A stretch of 64,000 nt of DNA from Aequorivita antarctica. Lineage in GTDB: Bacteria; Bacteroidota; Bacteroidia; Flavobacteriales; Flavobacteriaceae. This document shows, in pieces, positions 45,178 to 53,526 of this stretch. Both the position numbers and the translations under genes were made by a program. The first letter of the stretch is position 1; the number at the start of each line of letters is the position of its first letter. The stretch spans positions 124,001 to 188,000 of the forward strand of contig NZ_VORT01000007.1 in the NCBI RefSeq assembly GCF_007997155.1. Direction: 5' to 3'. The notes below the pieces were generated by a model. It did not search any database. It saw nothing but the letters and a program-made list of their open reading frames with translations, and was not told where the DNA came from.

Positions 45178-47085
45178 ATGATGAAAAGTTCTAATTCATT
45201 GATTATTGTTTTGTATACCGAAGGATTAGATTTTACAGGGAATACAATAGAAAAACAGGCCCTAGGTGGTTCCGAGACTGCATTTATTTATGTGGCAAGA
45301 GAGCTAGCTAACTTAGGACATAAAGTCTATGCATATTGTCATTGTTCAGAACCTGGCACATATAACGGTGTAATATATAATAATCTTAAAGAAATTAAAT
45401 TTTGGCATACACATAGTTGTGATATTTTTATTTGTTCTAGGTACTTCTTTATCTTTTCTCAACCAATACAGGCAAAAGTTCGGCTTTTATGGATGCACGA
45501 TATCCTAATGCCAGAAATGGCTTTGGAACTAACTAAAGTTTCGTCATCACTTGATGCCGTTTTTTGTTTATCTGATTTTCACTGTGCTCTTACAAAGCGT
45601 GTTCTTCCTAAAATTGCACCATTTTTACAAAAATCGATTAATGGAATTGACCTAGAGCTTGCAAATGAGGCTAGAGCATCTGTAAAAAATAAGGAGCATA
45701 GAATTATGTTTACTTCAAGACCAGAACGCGGTTTAATGCGTACACTTGAAATATACGAACGACTTAATGATACATCTCTAGAATTACTTATTTGCAGTTA
45801 TAATTCTTTGGAAGATCCTCATGTTGACAGAATAGAATATAATTGCAATATTAAAATTAAATCGCTACAAAATAGAGGGTTTCTTATAACAAGAGGCTGT
45901 TTTACTAAAGAGGTCCTTTACCAAAAAATTGCTTCGTCAAAACTGGTTTTATATCCAACAGATTTTCCGGAAATTTTTTGCATATCAGCAATCGAAGCGC
46001 AAGCGTGCGGAACTATTATGTTAGCCACAGATGCTTTCGCACTTAAAGAGACTCTGAGCAATAAAAAAATTCCACAGGATGACTACGAAAAATTTTATTC
46101 TGAAACCAAAAAACTTATTTATAATAAATCGAATCGAGTTGAGCCCGAAAGACAAGGACTTTTGTTTGTTCAAACATATACTTGGGATCGTGTAGCAGCT
46201 CATTTTGTAGCGGAAGCGTTGAAGCATTTAGAACCAACTAATTTAATTGAGGATATTACAATTATTGCTGACACAAATCATAAAATGAAAGGCGAGTTAC
46301 CTTTAATCAGTTGTTTGACTCTCACGAAAAATAGGTTGGGATTCTTAAAACAATCAATCGATTGTTTTTGCAAACAAACATATCCAAATCTTGAATTGAT
46401 TATAGTTAATACAGGCACAAGGCGATATTATGACGCTATTAATAGATATGTTCAAAGCTTAAAACGTTCTGATATTTTTATTTTTGATACACCAGCCAAC
46501 ATTCCAAATCTCCTTGGCGCTCTGCGTAATTTTAGTCTTCAGCAAGCAAAAGGGGAATTATTTTGCCTTTGGGATGATGATGACCTATATCATCCGCTTC
46601 GTATCGAAATGCAATATCGCTGTCTGAAAGATGAACAAGCAAATGTTTGTTTCATGACAGATCACCTGCATTTCTTTCAATATGAAAGGGACATACATTG
46701 GGTAGATTGGACAAGGATGCATTATAAGCGCTCAGAGGAACAATGGCTTCCGGGATCCATGATGGCAGAAATTAGTTCAAAATTTATGTACCCAGAAAGC
46801 CAACATTTGGGTGAAGATATTTCCTATAGAGATCTAGTAGTTTCAAGTGCAGAACATAGGGTTGCTGCTCTCAATGGTCACGGGTTTTTATATGTATATC
46901 GATTTCACGGTGGTAATGCTTGGTCCAATGAGCATCATCGCAATGTAACTTCCTGGGGTGATAGTTCTGCGCAATTTCTTCATAATAAAAATAAATTATT
47001 GAAAGATATACTAACACATTATCCATTGCCCAAGCCAATTAAATTAAAGGACTTGAATGGTGAACACATATATACTTATGGATAA
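45178..47085 (+). CDS. GT4 - GT2 fusion glycosyltransferase
   Basis: A 635-aa protein. Residues about 1-350 are a GT-B, GT4-like domain with EKQALGGSETAFIYVARELA (glycine loop), LLWMHDILMPE, MFTSRPERGLMRTLEIY and the donor-site segment PEIFCISAIEAQACGT. Residues about 375-635 are a GT2 domain (LISCLTLTKNRLGFLKQSID, CLWDDDDLYHPLR, GEDISYRDLVV) homologous to the stand-alone GT2 genes on either side. The fusion would add two sugars in sequence. It starts 3 bases after the preceding gene and overlaps the next by 8 bases. Confidence 0.85.
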   Translation: MMKSSNSLIIVLYTEGLDFTGNTIEKQALGGSETAFIYVARELANLGHKVYAYCHCSEPGTYNGVIYNNLKEIKFWHTHSCDIFICSRYFFIFSQPIQAKVRLLWMHDILMPEMALELTKVSSSLDAVFCLSDFHCALTKRVLPKIAPFLQKSINGIDLELANEARASVKNKEHRIMFTSRPERGLMRTLEIYERLNDTSLELLICSYNSLEDPHVDRIEYNCNIKIKSLQNRGFLITRGCFTKEVLYQKIASSKLVLYPTDFPEIFCISAIEAQACGTIMLATDAFALKETLSNKKIPQDDYEKFYSETKKLIYNKSNRVEPERQGLLFVQTYTWDRVAAHFVAEALKHLEPTNLIEDITIIADTNHKMKGELPLISCLTLTKNRLGFLKQSIDCFCKQTYPNLELIIVNTGTRRYYDAINRYVQSLKRSDIFIFDTPANIPNLLGALRNFSLQQAKGELFCLWDDDDLYHPLRIEMQYRCLKDEQANVCFMTDHLHFFQYERDIHWVDWTRMHYKRSEEQWLPGSMMAEISSKFMYPESQHLGEDISYRDLVVSSAEHRVAALNGHGFLYVYRFHGGNAWSNEHHRNVTSWGDSSAQFLHNKNKLLKDILTHYPLPKPIKLKDLNGEHIYTYG

Positions 47086-47938
47086 TTGGAAACTACCAGA
47101 TATTAAGGCCACTCAGGAACTACTGATTGAATCATCTTATTTATTACAAACAGGTGGGGCACCAAAAATTAGTTGCCTTACAGCAACTTATAACCGACTT
47201 ACGCAATTGAAGCAAGCCATTCTGTGTTTTTGCAAACAATCGTACCCCAACAAAGAGCTTATTATCATAGCTGAAGGAACCCCCATCTATAAAGCTTCTG
47301 TAGCACGTTATATAAATGAATTGGGGCGAACTGATATCTTTATAGAATTTCTAACCGACCGTAATTATACGCTAGGAGAAGTAAGGAATATTGCGATTGA
47401 CCGGGCTACAGGGGATATTATATGCCAATGGGATGATGATGATCAATATCATCCAGATCGATTACTCTGTCAGTCTATTTATATGATGCAGCAAAAAGCA
47501 GATGTCTGCTATTTGACAGATCAATTACATTATTTTACTTACAATCGTGTAATTGTATGGGAGGACTGGACTTATGGTGGTCATACCCAAGGTGAATGGC
47601 AGCTCATTCCCGGGACATTAATGATGTACAAAGACCAAAAATATTCATACCCAGAAGTTGGAGAGAATGCACTGAAGGGAGAAGATTCCTTGTTTTTGCG
47701 ATCCTTATATAATGATAAGGATATTGCTCGATTAAGTGGAGCAGGAGTCTTATACCTATATACCTGCCATGGACGAAATACATTTTCCAATGAACACCAT
47801 GAAGGCCAGAAAGGCACAAGCTTTCCTTTGGCTTTTGTGCGTGAATATTATCATCATTTGTTAAAACATATAGTGTCTTACAATTTACTAAGACCTTGTA
47901 AAATTATAACTGGAGAAGGAAACGCTTTTACACTATAA
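47078..47938 (+). CDS. GT2-family glycosyltransferase (copy 3)
   Basis: The start at ATG 47078 (MDNWKLPDIKATQELLIES) overlaps the preceding stop as ATGGATAA, giving 286 aa. GT-A motifs are ISCLTATYNRLTQLKQAIL, CQWDDDDQYHPDRL and KGEDSLFLRSL. The order of motifs and the CYLTDQLHYF segment match copy 1 and the fused GT2 domain, so the three probably arose by tandem duplication and then diverged. It is probably cytoplasmic. Confidence 0.85.
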   Translation: MDNWKLPDIKATQELLIESSYLLQTGGAPKISCLTATYNRLTQLKQAILCFCKQSYPNKELIIIAEGTPIYKASVARYINELGRTDIFIEFLTDRNYTLGEVRNIAIDRATGDIICQWDDDDQYHPDRLLCQSIYMMQQKADVCYLTDQLHYFTYNRVIVWEDWTYGGHTQGEWQLIPGTLMMYKDQKYSYPEVGENALKGEDSLFLRSLYNDKDIARLSGAGVLYLYTCHGRNTFSNEHHEGQKGTSFPLAFVREYYHHLLKHIVSYNLLRPCKIITGEGNAFTL

Positions 47939-47989
47939 GAATTTTGCGCGATTTCAATGAATCATTTTCGAACTTTAAAATAATATATT

Positions 47990-49081
47990 ATGGCAACTAC
48001 AATTGATTTCCAAAAAGAGGCAAAAGAAGCTCTTACGGTATTAACTACGAAATGGTATAATGCAAATCCACCAAGTGAATATGGTAGTGCCTATTGGATA
48101 ATGGGAAGCTATTTATGGCAGTCAGCCAATGCATTAGAAACAATACTTGACTATCAAAAAGTAACAGGTGATACTCTAACATTTTCCAATACAGTTGATG
48201 GGGTATATAACGCATTTGACCAAGCCTTTTGGCCTGGTTGGTTTGGTTATTATGACGACGAAAGTTGGTGGGGAATTAGCTGTCTAAAAGCCTATCAGAT
48301 TTCAAATAATAAAAAATGGCTCTCATTAGCTCAAAAAATATATGTTGATCTTCAGGGGGGGTGGGATACTAAATGCGGGGGAGGTATTTGGTTTAAGCGC
48401 AACCCCAAGAGTTATCCTGATAATTTTAAAGGAGATATCGCAAACGAACTGATGATGGTCCTTGCAGGCCGCTTATATAATGATTCCTCAATAGAAAATA
48501 ACAAAGAATACCTCCAATGGGCGGAAAAAACTTGGACTTGGATGAACAAATTGGGTTTGATAGGATCCCAATTTGTTATTGATCAGCTTGGTCCAGATTG
48601 CCTTCCAATTCCTGAAAAACCTTGGACATACACCCAAGGCGTTTTATTAGGAGGAGCAATAGAATTATTTAAGGCAACAGGAGATCGGTCATATTTAGAA
48701 CAAGCAATAAAGGTAGCTGATGCGGTATGTGAACAATTAATTTGGCCTTCAGGTATTTTGAGGGAAAAATGCGAACTCTCAAATCCGGAATCGTGTGATA
48801 ATAATGCAAAGTTGTTCAAGGGGATTTTTATGAGGTACTTGCAATTTCTGTATTTGGAGCTAATAACTTTAGGTACTAATTATAAAGATACAACAGAAAG
48901 GTATAAGATATTTATCATAAAAAATGCTACAAGTCTTTTAACAAACTATAAAAATGCCACATTTGGATTGGATTGGAACGGGGGTAGTACTGTTTTTGGT
49001 CCAGTTGTACAAATTTCTGGTATTAATGTCGTTATTGCAGCGATTGCCGTTACAACTATTTCTCCTTCAAAATTTCAATAA
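47990..49081 (+). CDS. GH76-like (alpha-1,6-mannanase family) protein without signal peptide
   Basis: A 363-aa (alpha/alpha)6-barrel-like protein. GYYDDESWWGISCLKAYQ (about 87-104) carries the adjacent Asp pair (Asp89-Asp90) typical of the GH76 active site. CGGGIWFKRNP, GDIANELMMVLAGRLY and YTQGVLLGGAIELF complete the usual family order. GH76 enzymes cleave alpha-1,6-mannan, and some act as transglycosylases. It begins at the Ala/Thr-rich MATTIDF with no export signal, unlike usual secreted GH76 enzymes. It lies last in the plus-strand cluster and converges on a GT4 gene with a 26-base overlap. Confidence 0.8.
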   Translation: MATTIDFQKEAKEALTVLTTKWYNANPPSEYGSAYWIMGSYLWQSANALETILDYQKVTGDTLTFSNTVDGVYNAFDQAFWPGWFGYYDDESWWGISCLKAYQISNNKKWLSLAQKIYVDLQGGWDTKCGGGIWFKRNPKSYPDNFKGDIANELMMVLAGRLYNDSSIENNKEYLQWAEKTWTWMNKLGLIGSQFVIDQLGPDCLPIPEKPWTYTQGVLLGGAIELFKATGDRSYLEQAIKVADAVCEQLIWPSGILREKCELSNPESCDNNAKLFKGIFMRYLQFLYLELITLGTNYKDTTERYKIFIIKNATSLLTNYKNATFGLDWNGGSTVFGPVVQISGINVVIAAIAVTTISPSKFQ

Positions 49082-50180
49082 GTCGTTTTGTAGCGTGGGT
49101 CCAAGTAAAATGCTTTTGAACATGAGCTCTCGCAGTTTGAATTGGTATAAGTTTACCATCTATAATATTGCGTATGGTTTTCTCGGCTTTCTGCTCATTA
49201 GGACGCCACCAATTTAATTTATCAAACCAGCATTGATCTGCTAATCGATATGATCCTTTAAAAATAGCGGGTTCTTTTTCCGCAGTTATGAGTGTTGCAA
49301 CATTTTCATTTAAATAACTTGTATAAGCACTATGAAAAGGAGCGATAACATGCAAGTTTGTAGCCATGGCCTCCATCATAGGAAGATCCCAACCTTCACC
49401 AAACGACATTGAAATGTAGTGTGTTGCTGAAGCGTACAAATTAAAAACAGAATCTCTTGACATTTTTTTAATAATGATTTTAACAGTTGCAGCTTCTTTG
49501 AAAGTTTTACCTTCCTCTTCTTGTAAACTGATAATATCCTGATTAAACTGAATCTTTGTGATCTCTTCTATTGGATTCAATTTAATTGACAAAGTAGCAG
49601 AATCATTATTTGAAGTTGCCCTGAGCCAACACCTTAGCAATCCTAAATGATTTTTTCGTGGTCGAAGATCAGCAATATTCAAAAAATGAACATTCTTGCC
49701 CAATATGCCTTCATTATTTAAAATAACACCCCTTGGCTTAATCTCTTCTGTGTCCACACCTAAGGGGCAGACTCGTATATAATTGCTCGGGAATCCTGAG
49801 TTTACCCACGCTTGTCTTGATGATTCTGTAGGTACAATAACAATATCGTGCTGTAAGGAATAATCTACCCATTCTTTTGGAATTCCATCAGCTTCAAACA
49901 TTGTGAAAAGGAAATTTTTACTTCCTGTTTTTGGCTTTGCTTGGTGTGGCATTGCAAAATGCAATACTTTATCAAAATTTAAGCAGGCCTGATTAGGGTG
50001 ATCTATAATATCACTAAGTTCAGCATCTGAGAAGACATTCTTGGACCATTCATTTTTCTGTGTAGCTTTTATTATTACCGATTGTCGCCGCATCTCACGA
50101 ATAAATTTTCGTGTATGCTGGTCATATCCACTAATCCCTCTATAGGGACCAATGACCTCAATACAACTAGAAGTATTCAT
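49056..50180 (-). CDS. GT4-family glycosyltransferase
   Basis: A 374-aa GT-B fold protein: IGPYRGISGYDQHTRKFIR as the N-terminal acceptor loop, NIADLRPRKNHLGLLRCW at the start of the donor domain, and SMSFGEGWDLPMMEAMA as the E-x7-E-type donor-binding motif. It has no membrane segment. It is on the minus strand, overlapping the GH76-like gene upstream of it by 14 bases and converging with the plus-strand GH76 gene. It is probably part of the same glycan system as the plus-strand transferases. Confidence 0.85.
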   Translation of the reverse strand: MNTSSCIEVIGPYRGISGYDQHTRKFIREMRRQSVIIKATQKNEWSKNVFSDAELSDIIDHPNQACLNFDKVLHFAMPHQAKPKTGSKNFLFTMFEADGIPKEWVDYSLQHDIVIVPTESSRQAWVNSGFPSNYIRVCPLGVDTEEIKPRGVILNNEGILGKNVHFLNIADLRPRKNHLGLLRCWLRATSNNDSATLSIKLNPIEEITKIQFNQDIISLQEEEGKTFKEAATVKIIIKKMSRDSVFNLYASATHYISMSFGEGWDLPMMEAMATNLHVIAPFHSAYTSYLNENVATLITAEKEPAIFKGSYRLADQCWFDKLNWWRPNEQKAEKTIRNIIDGKLIPIQTARAHVQKHFTWTHATKRLIEILKEK

Positions 50181-51300
50181 TATTTAAGATTGGTTCCGTC
50201 TTAATAGCTGCAAGTAATATAGAGCATCCACTGTATTGCAATGATGCGTTTAATTGATCGTTTGATGTCGGTTGATTATTTGGACTGAAAATATTCCAGT
50301 TCATACCAAAAATATAGCTAGGATAATTTGTTAATACTATATCTGCGTTTTTCTTTATAATAGTTGCATAATCTTTTGACTTAGCCACCAATGTGGAATT
50401 TCCAGATTCAAAGAGATTAATTGTAAATTGAGCAAGATACCTTGAAAATATTCCTTTAAAAAGGCAGGGTCCCGAATTATTTTCTTGCCATGAATAGGGT
50501 TTACTATTCCATTCATTATCTTCTTTTGTAAGAAAGAGCTGTGTATTCGGGAATGTTTTATTTTGCATTGCCCAGTCAACACAATTTTGAGCTGCAGTGA
50601 GATAAGCACTGTCTTTTGTAGCTATATATAAATCCCATAAAGGGGCAAGCGGATTGCCTTGAAGAGCAATCACTGGAGGGTTATCTTGAGCAACGGAACA
50701 ATTGCTTTGATGTCCTAGCCCTCCCCAAACAGCACCATTTGATGCAATGAGATCTTTAGATATAACCCACTGCATAGCTGTCTTTGCATTGTTTAAATAT
50801 TTATCATCTTTTGTAATATTATACAAATCAATGGCTGTTTCTGCCCAACCAATTGTAGAATTTGATGCTTTGAAGTTTTTGGGATCACCCACATCACGCT
50901 TCCACCAATCTCCACCTCCGCATATTGAATCGGCCCCTTGTTCAAGTTGGCTATTCACAGCTTTGGCTTCATTTAAAAAATTTGTTGCATTTTGATCTAG
51001 CCCAAGAGCGGTAAATAATTTATAACCATGTGTATACATCCTCCCCCAAACACTCAAATCGTCATAATAACCACAGCTAGTTGTATACATTTTTCCTGCA
51101 TTATATGAATTCACAAGGGTATTTACATAGTTTGAATTATTAAACAATTTCATAGCATCAATTAATAAAAGACAAATAGTAGGTGTACGCCAATAATCGG
51201 GACCAACCCAATTAAGAGGAGTTTCAGAAGTAAACCATTTGGAGGTTAATATATTTAAAGCTTTTTCGGCCTCAGATGTATAAGATGAAGATTTTGACAT
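50167..51300 (-). CDS. second GH76-like protein without signal peptide
   Basis: A 377-aa protein paralogous to 47990-49081 in layout: CGYYDDLSVWGRMYTHGYKL (about 77-96) has the Asp pair (Asp80-Asp81), CGGGDWWKRDVG follows, then a GWAETAIDLYNIT helix and a C-terminal GPCLFKGIFSRYLAQF. It lacks an export signal. The sequences have diverged strongly, so this is an old duplication or separate recruitment. It is the first gene of a two-gene minus-strand unit with the GT4 gene. Confidence 0.75.
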   Translation of the reverse strand: MSKSSSYTSEAEKALNILTSKWFTSETPLNWVGPDYWRTPTICLLLIDAMKLFNNSNYVNTLVNSYNAGKMYTTSCGYYDDLSVWGRMYTHGYKLFTALGLDQNATNFLNEAKAVNSQLEQGADSICGGGDWWKRDVGDPKNFKASNSTIGWAETAIDLYNITKDDKYLNNAKTAMQWVISKDLIASNGAVWGGLGHQSNCSVAQDNPPVIALQGNPLAPLWDLYIATKDSAYLTAAQNCVDWAMQNKTFPNTQLFLTKEDNEWNSKPYSWQENNSGPCLFKGIFSRYLAQFTINLFESGNSTLVAKSKDYATIIKKNADIVLTNYPSYIFGMNWNIFSPNNQPTSNDQLNASLQYSGCSILLAAIKTEPILNNEYF

Positions 51301-51855
51301 AATTTAATTTATTATAAATAAATAACCTATTCAAGATACTAATTTTAAATGATTTATACAGAAAAAACCCTTTATTAAAGATGATTATATTCAATAAGAC
51401 TGACTCTCATTTGTAAGTCTTAATATTGAATAAAATGAAAGTATTAATTACACGAACTCAACAACTCAATAAATAGATCCTCGGTTATGTTGCATTTCTA
51501 ACCATCTATATCTTCATAGCTAAAAAAAATTATTTTATCTTCAATAACAATCGCTTTTCTTTTGGTTGCGCATGCTTTATGATATCTACAGTCTTTTGCC
51601 GAGCTGTCAGGTTATTTCACTGACCCTACTCCACTTTCTCCTTGAGTATTTTGATATTTGACATTGATTGCAAGTGTGATTATGGCAAATTTCTTTCAAA
51701 ATTCCAATTTGATAATCTCTAGATCCTTTCCTGAATTTTCTATTAGCTTTATTTTATTTCACTTTGCATTCATGATTTTCATTTTTTGATAGATTACAAA
51801 TCTTTGGGACTCGAACCATGGTCGAGACGACTCAGAAAGTTTCTAAGTAATGCCA

Positions 51856-52035
51856 GTGAAATACTTAATTAAGGGAAGTGGGGACAAATGCAGAAATGTC
51901 CTTTTAGAACGGGCGGACTCCATTCACAATTTCGGAATGGAAAGCAGAAATTGGGGACGGTGTCCAAGACCTTTCTAGTGAAGCTCTTTTTCCGTAATGA
52001 AGCTTTTCGCGAAATGCAGGGGAATGTGCTGAACG
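51856..52035. repeat. dispersed repeat copy R2
   Basis: Starts GTGAAATACTTAATTAAGGG, has AACGGGCGGACTCCATTCAC, then GTGTCCAAGACCTTTCTAGTG and AGGGGAATGTGCTGAACG. It matches R1 in order and orientation, with R1 holding an extra stretch of about 50 bases in the middle. R1 and R2 bracket the 28-kb cluster. Confidence 0.7.
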
Positions 52036-52066
52036 GATTATAAATACCGTAGCTAATTCTTAGCAG

Positions 52067-52255
52067 AATTTAAAGCGGACTTAACTTCAAAGATGGAAAT
52101 TGTAGAGGAGTTTGGACCCTTCCCTAACTTTTTTGGTAACGGGTGGCAAGTGGAATGCAAATCGGAAGCTTTGGAGTTGTGTCCAAGATATTTGTAGTGA
52201 AGCGCATTTCCCGAAATGGAGCTTTCCGCAGAATGTAGGGGAATGTGCTGAGTGG
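52067..52255. repeat. dispersed repeat copy R3
   Basis: Starts AATTTAAAGCGGACTTAACT, followed by TCAAAGATGG. It contains TTTGGAGTTGTGTCCAAGA and ends AGGGGAATGTGCTGAGTGG. Its first block is shared with R4 rather than R1 and R2, and its second half is common to all copies. Confidence 0.7.
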
Positions 52256-52329
52256 TAATTTTTAAAATGAAAAATCTTAGAATTAAGCCCTATTTAGTAA
52301 ATCAGATTAGCTTAATTAGAACTAAGGAA

Positions 52330-53526
52330 TTATAGGTAGTTAATTCCAAATCCATTAAAATCTTCTATTGAGTAATCGGAATTACTAGCTTGCCTTGGAT
52401 TTTCAAAAAACCCAAGCTCTTGCTGAATTTCCTTTGCGTGTTTAATAAAATCATCGGAAATCTCAGGAAAATAGTGATAGCATATATCATAAACACTCTC
52501 ATCTTTCCCGTTTGATCCAATGCCTATTCCAATAATTATATCTACAGAGGTATTTAAGTATCGGGCAACAATACATCTCAATTCTAGTTCTTTCTCCTTT
52601 CCAATCCAATTTTTTTGAGTCAGAGGCATAAAGACATACATATGTTTGGCATCTTTCTGTGGAAGTAGCATTCTACCATTTGACTTCTTTTTAATGGCAT
52701 TATCAAGAGCTAGACCTAATTCAGTTCTGTGTATTCTGTCCTCTTGGTTTATTATCCTGATTGCATTTTCTAAATCTTGTATTTGCTGATTATTTGTTTC
52801 GTCCTTTATATGATAAAAGTGTAATTGGTTTATCATATAGTCCCAAATAAAACTAGGTGTAATACGCTTTCTCCAATCCCTATAATCTTCTGACTTAATA
52901 TAACTTTCCCAAAGTCCCCCAGAACCTGCTACTAAATCAACTGGATAATCGAATTCAAGACCCGTTTGAATATAAAGTGCAAAAAAATCAGTTTCTTCCG
53001 GAAGCAACATATGATTTGAAGTTAGAAACTTTTCTTTGGCCGTTAAATATCTTGTAAAATCAGTTATCGTATCAAGTTCGCTAATAATGGTTGCAGTTGA
53101 CTTTTCGTCAAATACGTGTACAAAGCCGCTATTACTCATTCTCATTGGTAATGGAAAGTCATAATCACTTCCAAATGCAATTGCAATTCTATAAATAATT
53201 CGCGATTTTTTATCCGGTAGAGCAACCTTTGTAAAACGATTTTTTAATTTAATTTCGTCAACATTTTTCAAAAACCTTTCTGCTCCATAAAGCTGTTGAA
53301 TTGAGTCGTCCACAGCCTTTTTAACCCACCTCGTATATTGGACACTTTTATCGCTGTGGTCTGAAACTTTAATATCTTTTACAGAAATCAAAATAATTGT
53401 GCTACCGCATACAACAAGTACATCGCATAATTCTTTATCTTTCTTGCCTAAAGGGTTTGGGAAGCTCCAAAATGGTAAAAAGGAATTTTTACATAAATTG
53501 GCTACATATTTTTCTGATGGTGTCAT
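52330..53526 (-). CDS. PD-(D/E)XK-like nuclease protein paired with a HEPN-like gene
   Basis: A 398-aa protein. The N-terminal region has WSFPNPLGKKDKELCDVLVV followed by IILISVKDIKVSD, an E-x2-D...V-K-D arrangement like the core of restriction-type PD-(D/E)XK nucleases. Residues about 100-398 are mixed alpha/beta with no recognised domain and may hold a sensor or partner-binding function. Its start codon abuts the stop of the upstream gene (one-base overlap at 53526), so the two are a tight operon. The assignment is by motif only; an inactive fold cannot be excluded. Confidence 0.55.
   Translation of the reverse strand: MTPSEKYVANLCKNSFLPFWSFPNPLGKKDKELCDVLVVCGSTIILISVKDIKVSDHSDKSVQYTRWVKKAVDDSIQQLYGAERFLKNVDEIKLKNRFTKVALPDKKSRIIYRIAIAFGSDYDFPLPMRMSNSGFVHVFDEKSTATIISELDTITDFTRYLTAKEKFLTSNHMLLPEETDFFALYIQTGLEFDYPVDLVAGSGGLWESYIKSEDYRDWRKRITPSFIWDYMINQLHFYHIKDETNNQQIQDLENAIRIINQEDRIHRTELGLALDNAIKKKSNGRMLLPQKDAKHMYVFMPLTQKNWIGKEKELELRCIVARYLNTSVDIIIGIGIGSNGKDESVYDICYHYFPEISDDFIKHAKEIQQELGFFENPRQASNSDYSIEDFNGFGINYL

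Larger units (their letters stand above)
51301..52329. other. gene-free region between the glycosylation cluster and the HEPN/nuclease pair
   Basis: 1029 bases without a supported gene. The left half is AT-rich and should carry the promoter of the minus-strand GH76-like gene. The right half holds two direct copies of the dispersed repeat, R2 and R3. Confidence 0.6.

Noticed and set aside
23476-51300. Phage tail or contractile injection system
   Set aside because: LysM domains do occur in baseplates, but no sheath, tube, spike, tape measure or AAA ATPase gene was seen.
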